A stretch of DNA of 64,000 bases from Spirodela intermedia (lineage: Eukaryota; Streptophyta; Magnoliopsida; Alismatales; Araceae), in assembly GCA_902729315.2 (NCBI GenBank), contig LR746277.1:1307001-1371000 (forward strand). Direction: 5' to 3'. The notes beneath the pieces are model-generated. The model saw only the letters and a list, made by a program, of their open reading frames with translations, did not search any database and was not told the origin of the DNA. The position numbers and the translations under genes are program-made. Of this stretch, positions 59,901 through 64,000 are shown piece after piece (the first letter of the stretch is position 1; each line of letters begins with the position of its first letter).

Positions 59901-62900
59901 GGAATCTTCTAATGGAAGTTAGTTGTAAGAAACTGCCTGCATTTAATAGAATTCGAAACTTAAAACCAAGTACCAATAACAGTCTTTGTGTCCCGGTTAA
60001 GGAGAGTATTGATAAGCTATTTACTGAACGCGGGATTATGAATGTGATGGGGAAGAATGGCCACAATATAGTTCAAACCCAGGTTGCAAAAGCTAAAATA
60101 TTAAAGATTTTCCAGGCAATTGGGATAGCATTTGCCTCATGACGATTAATTTTGATTGGTGGAAGATCCTTCAACCACCACCACGCAGGGCATATCGATG
60201 GAAAGAAAGAACAGGAAATTTCGACAAGGCAGTCATACTGTTGTCCAATAAGTCAAAGGGAATGGGATAGGAGATGACCTTCAATCAAACCCGTTGAAGA
60301 TGATTAAAGAAGGAAAACAATGTTCTAGGCTACATCTACAGGTTATTTAACATTAACTAGATAAGCATTTTGCAGTTGGCTTTTATATTTTCCCCTGTTT
60401 TCTGACATATATTGCACCTTTTAGTTGATATTTTTACGACAATAAGATAAATTTCCACTATATCAATAATATTTACTGAAAGTGCTGATGTCGCCAGGTG
60501 TGGATGCCAAAGGGTATCGAAAGCTAACTATGGACAACAAAAGAGATCTGGAACAAAATTTAGGCCCAGACTGGGCAGAATATGTCTACAAGTCCCTTTT
60601 CCTGTGCTATCCTTGGGCCCTGGGCCTTCGACACCCACCACTAGTCGGTATCAATTTTGATCACAGAATTATATGATGTTGGCTTTGTACAATGTTCCAG
60701 CCAACTGGTATTTAATTATATGCAAATTCGTCATACACCAATAAAAATAAACCTCCCTAATAACCCTTACTGGCATTTATCAGGACTTTGTCTCAACAAG
60801 GGGAGGTGTGCCCCACGCCGACTACACTGACAAATTGATGAATTCTAAATGAGAAAAATTAATGCTGATGGTAAATTCGAATATTTCGAATTCATCTCGA
60901 ACAGAAAAAAAATTAGATAAAAATAGGGATAATCTACCTTATGATCTTCTGATGCTCCTGGCATATTCAGATCAATTCCATACATCTCTGCGGAAAAGCA
61001 CTGTGGCGTATCCAGATGGACAGATAAACTCCCCAGACGGCTATCTACAGTGAACCATGCAGGAATACTTACCTGAAGTAGCATAAATAAGGAATGTAAA
61101 TAAATAGACTAATCCATAGAACCCGAAGCATTTGACTGAGTAAACATGAGACGGGAAAGGAAACCCAACTAATACCATTTCAAACAGCTCTTCCTTCTTC
61201 TCATCAAAAGAAACCTGTAACACATAGGATCCATGTTGTTATTTAAACTGAACGAAGTTATTTTGGAAAGGGGAAAAAATCCAAAGAAAGAAAACCTTGC
61301 CATAGTCCTCAGTCACAATTCCTTTTGTAATCTCCCAAAGTTTAACTGTGCCAGAAGCATCCTGACAAAGATAGATACGCGCTCTCAAGCAAACTATCCA
61401 AAATTAAATATTTTCAAACCAAGAACAGACATTAATAAAAAGATACGAATAAAAAGGTTGATTGACAAGCACCTTAGTCAAGACCTGCCTTCTGTTGTTT
61501 AAAACCTCATGTTGTACGATCCCCGGAATCCCAGATATGGTGACAGATGGCTCCTTGTAAACAGGATCCTAAAAAATATCCAAAACACTGGTTCAGCATA
61601 GCATGGAGCATGAAAAGCTGTGATGCAGAGAGGGCTTAGGAAAAAAATACTCAAAACATTTGACTAGTAGAAAAAGAATCGAAAAATTGTATTTTTGAGG
61701 CAATGAAAAACATAACGATAAATTTTCATATCCCCCCAAAAAGCAGGCAAGTAGCCCAAAAATGCCTTCAAAATTATATAACTTTCATTCCAAACCGATT
61801 TTTTTCACCAGTCTAACTAGATTGTAGGGCCACATCAATGCTACATTTCGTTTGTTGATCTCGTAATGCAAGTGCAAAGGATTAGATATCAAATGGTGTG
61901 ACGATAATCCATTTTGTATACATATTTAGATCTTTGGCAGACAAAAATAAATACGGTTTCAAAACTCATTGTCAGATGAAGACATAAATAAGGTTTTCTA
62001 AAACTGCGCTTTAATGTAAATTCTATAAAAATACTACTTTATTTACAATCTCCTCTGAAAGGAAACATACCAAAAGTTTGCGGACAATCCTAAGGAATTC
62101 AGACATGATCTATCTTAAGTTTTTCCCTTAATAAATCAAATAAAGTTATACCGTTTTAGTTTTACATTAACGATACCAACAAAGCCTCCAAGTATACAAT
62201 ACTAATTTTGTATCCATTTAGTAGGTGCACAGAGAGCCATCTTTAGTGAGATTCATGGCAATTTTATATGCTTTCTAAACTATTCCAGTTCAAAGGTTTC
62301 AAGGAAATTGTAGTAAGAGCCAACTCTAACACAGGAACTAGGAGAACGCATTTGACCAACTGTTAATGAACATTTAAAAGGGAGTTGTTGTCCTCTTAGC
62401 TTTCATTTGATGCAACGCATAAGTCAGCATAGTATGATAAATTATATAAATCATGCCACAAGGAATTATTTCGAGGACCGTAAGCTCCACCCAACAAAAT
62501 CTGTTGAAAGAACGATTTTAGAACGAATTAGAAAGAGAAGAGAGGAGCGAACCACACATACAGGAGTAGATCCCTCCATGCAGGCCCTTGCCCTGGTAAA
62601 TGATAAATTGCCAGCTAGGAATGAATTGCCCCTCTCAAAAACCTTCTGAGGGTTAAGTCCTTCAGCAGGCCACCTGTGCACAGAAGAATCTGTAGTTGCA
62701 ACCCATATGCTATCATCTTGTAATGCCAATTGCAATATTGGGTGCTCCTCCATGCAAAGCAACAGGCTTTCTCGAGTGGCCAAGTCCGTCAGGTACAGCT
62801 GAAATAGGATTATTAAACCAAGCACATAAACCAGAGTCCTGGATGACATAAAAGTTCATGAAGAATCTCTAATAAATTAATGACTTAAGCACATACAGAA

Positions 62901-64000
62901 AGGTCCCGGCCACCACTGTAAACATGACTGAATGTTGGCGTACTGGCAAGTGCCCAAATAGAATCAGTGTGCACAGCATAAGAATGAATACATCGCTGCT
63001 GACCAAGATCCCATAGACTACAATTTACAAGAAAAAAAGGCACGTCAACTAAATGAAAAATTTGTAGAGATTGAAAAATTGATAATGAAATAAAGAGAGG
63101 GAGAAAAATCTGAGGTTTGACTTGTTCAGTTATTTACGGTAGCATCCAGAAACTTTGACCATTGTAAGAGAGAAACAACTAATCAAAGTTTCTGTTTGAA
63201 AGAGTAATTACCGGATCATTGAATCAGATGACCCTGATAGACAATACCTGGAACAGGAAAAACACAGACAGAAATAAATAAGTATACCGTGTCCAATAAA
63301 TTGCACAACCAACATGATTAAAACAGGATACAGGTTCAACTATAATGTGAACTGTCACAAAGAAACAGGAAAGTTATCCATATTTTCTGCTGGCTAATTT
63401 TTTTGTCCAACCTAGATCCAAGAAACAGTTTCCCCTCACTTCATATTCCAAAGTATGGAAACAAAATACAATACATATGCAAATAATCAAAAGTTGTTTT
63501 AACCATTTAAAGATTTCCATACATTCAAGTGCTACATTACATATTGTACAATGATAACTGATAGGACTACCGATCTGCAGATAACGAGCATACATGATTA
63601 TAAAGGTATATGAATATTTTATAGATAGTGAGAAACAAAACTATCCACCTCCCAGTAGAATCCAAAAGCAATGCCCTTATGTTGTCGGTATGTCCCCTCA
63701 GTTTCATGGTCTTTAAGCCAGTTCTTGGGTCCCAGACACGTACAACCTGCAAATCAAAAACATATGAATATGAAAAATACTCACAAAAAATAAAAAGTTG
63801 TGCAGCTTTAAAACAACTGCAGACGCAAGGTTAAAGACAGCAAATAAAAGGAAACAAAACTCAACTCACACAGGAAAAAAAGGTGAGTATTTCCCAGGGA
63901 CCTAGACTCAACTTTATCCAATAAATGAGGGAAAGTATAATCTGCAAGTACCTTTTCAGTTCCACCAGAGACAAGTAATGTTCCAGTATCATTCATTGCC
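56498..64000 (-). CDS. WDR48: WDR48-type WD40 repeat protein with DUF3337 C terminus (5' partial)
   Basis: Exons found, minus strand, 5' to 3': 63952-64000 (cut by the window edge), 63649-63746, 63212-63247, 62897-63017, 62562-62798, 61473-61568, 61296-61361, 61176-61214, 60938-61072, 58670-59028, 57834-57927, 57312-57503, 56498-56596. All frames join. WD40 repeats appear first ([49 protein letters not shown]). The DUF3337-type part follows, with [29 protein letters not shown] and the C-terminal [13 protein letters not shown]. The best match is Arabidopsis At3g05090 (LRS1). Animal WDR48/UAF1 activates the deubiquitinases USP1, USP12 and USP46; a similar role in plants is inferred. The last intron has a GC donor (CAG/GCAAGA). 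The start codon lies outside the window. Confidence 0.93.
56873..56902. repeat. (GA)n microsatellite in the last WDR48 intron
   Basis: A GA run of about 15 units lies between the final two exons of the WD40 gene. Confidence 0.9.
59300..60780. other. Unassigned sequence within a long WDR48 intron
   Basis: The intron between exons 60938-61072 and 58670-59028 is about 1.9 kb, much longer than its neighbours. Plus-strand frames at 59485-59694, 59864-60142 and 60482-60676 have protein-like composition (basic, few low-complexity runs) but no motif I recognise. A poly-G run lies near 59717-59728. It may be an old transposon fragment in antisense orientation. Confidence 0.3.

Noticed and set aside
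1-64000. CRISPR arrays, bacterial operons or prophage
   Set aside because: The window is plant nuclear DNA with spliced genes. No regularly spaced short identical repeats with unique spacers occur.

Overview
This window is nuclear DNA from a flowering plant, most likely a monocot. Spliced genes with GT-AG introns, several very GC-rich first exons, long AT-rich spacers, many (GA)n/(CT)n tracts and old LTR retrotransposons all point that way. I cannot name the species.

Layout, left to right. A D3-type cyclin (1552-3008, +) lies behind a GA/CT-rich promoter. Next is a TATA-box leader of unknown product (about 4897-5500) and a decayed PPR gene (about 5480-6530, -). An AT-rich desert leads to a plant-type L-asparaginase (10192-11624, -), flanked by a 151-bp tandem repeat. 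A relic of a plant mobile domain gene sits at about 14460-15086 (+). After about 8 kb of mostly unassignable DNA comes an LRR receptor pseudokinase (23579-26193, +).

From about 29255 to 41568 there is a three-level nest of decayed LTR retrotransposons, all on the minus strand. A Ty3/gypsy element (31720-36870) lies inside a Ty1/copia element (31410-40854), which lies inside a second copia element (29255-41568).

The right third is gene-dense: a DOG1-domain protein (41844-42551, -, 5' end unresolved), fibrillarin (43255-46678, -), the ER protein disulfide isomerase PDIL2-3 (50237-55452, +) and a WDR48-type WD40 protein (56498 to beyond 64000, -, 5' end outside the window). Fibrillarin and PDIL2-3 are divergent; PDIL2-3 and WDR48 converge.

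The most interesting finding is in fibrillarin intron 5. It holds four diverged copies of a C/D-box snoRNA, so one locus appears to encode both the snoRNP methyltransferase and guide RNAs. Other notable points are a PDIL2-3 3' end in which a unit starting at the KDEL-stop codons is tandemly repeated, GC-AG introns in two neighbouring genes, a receptor kinase missing three catalytic signatures, and a foldback at 22342-22468. The genes look like ordinary neighbours, not a cluster with one shared function.
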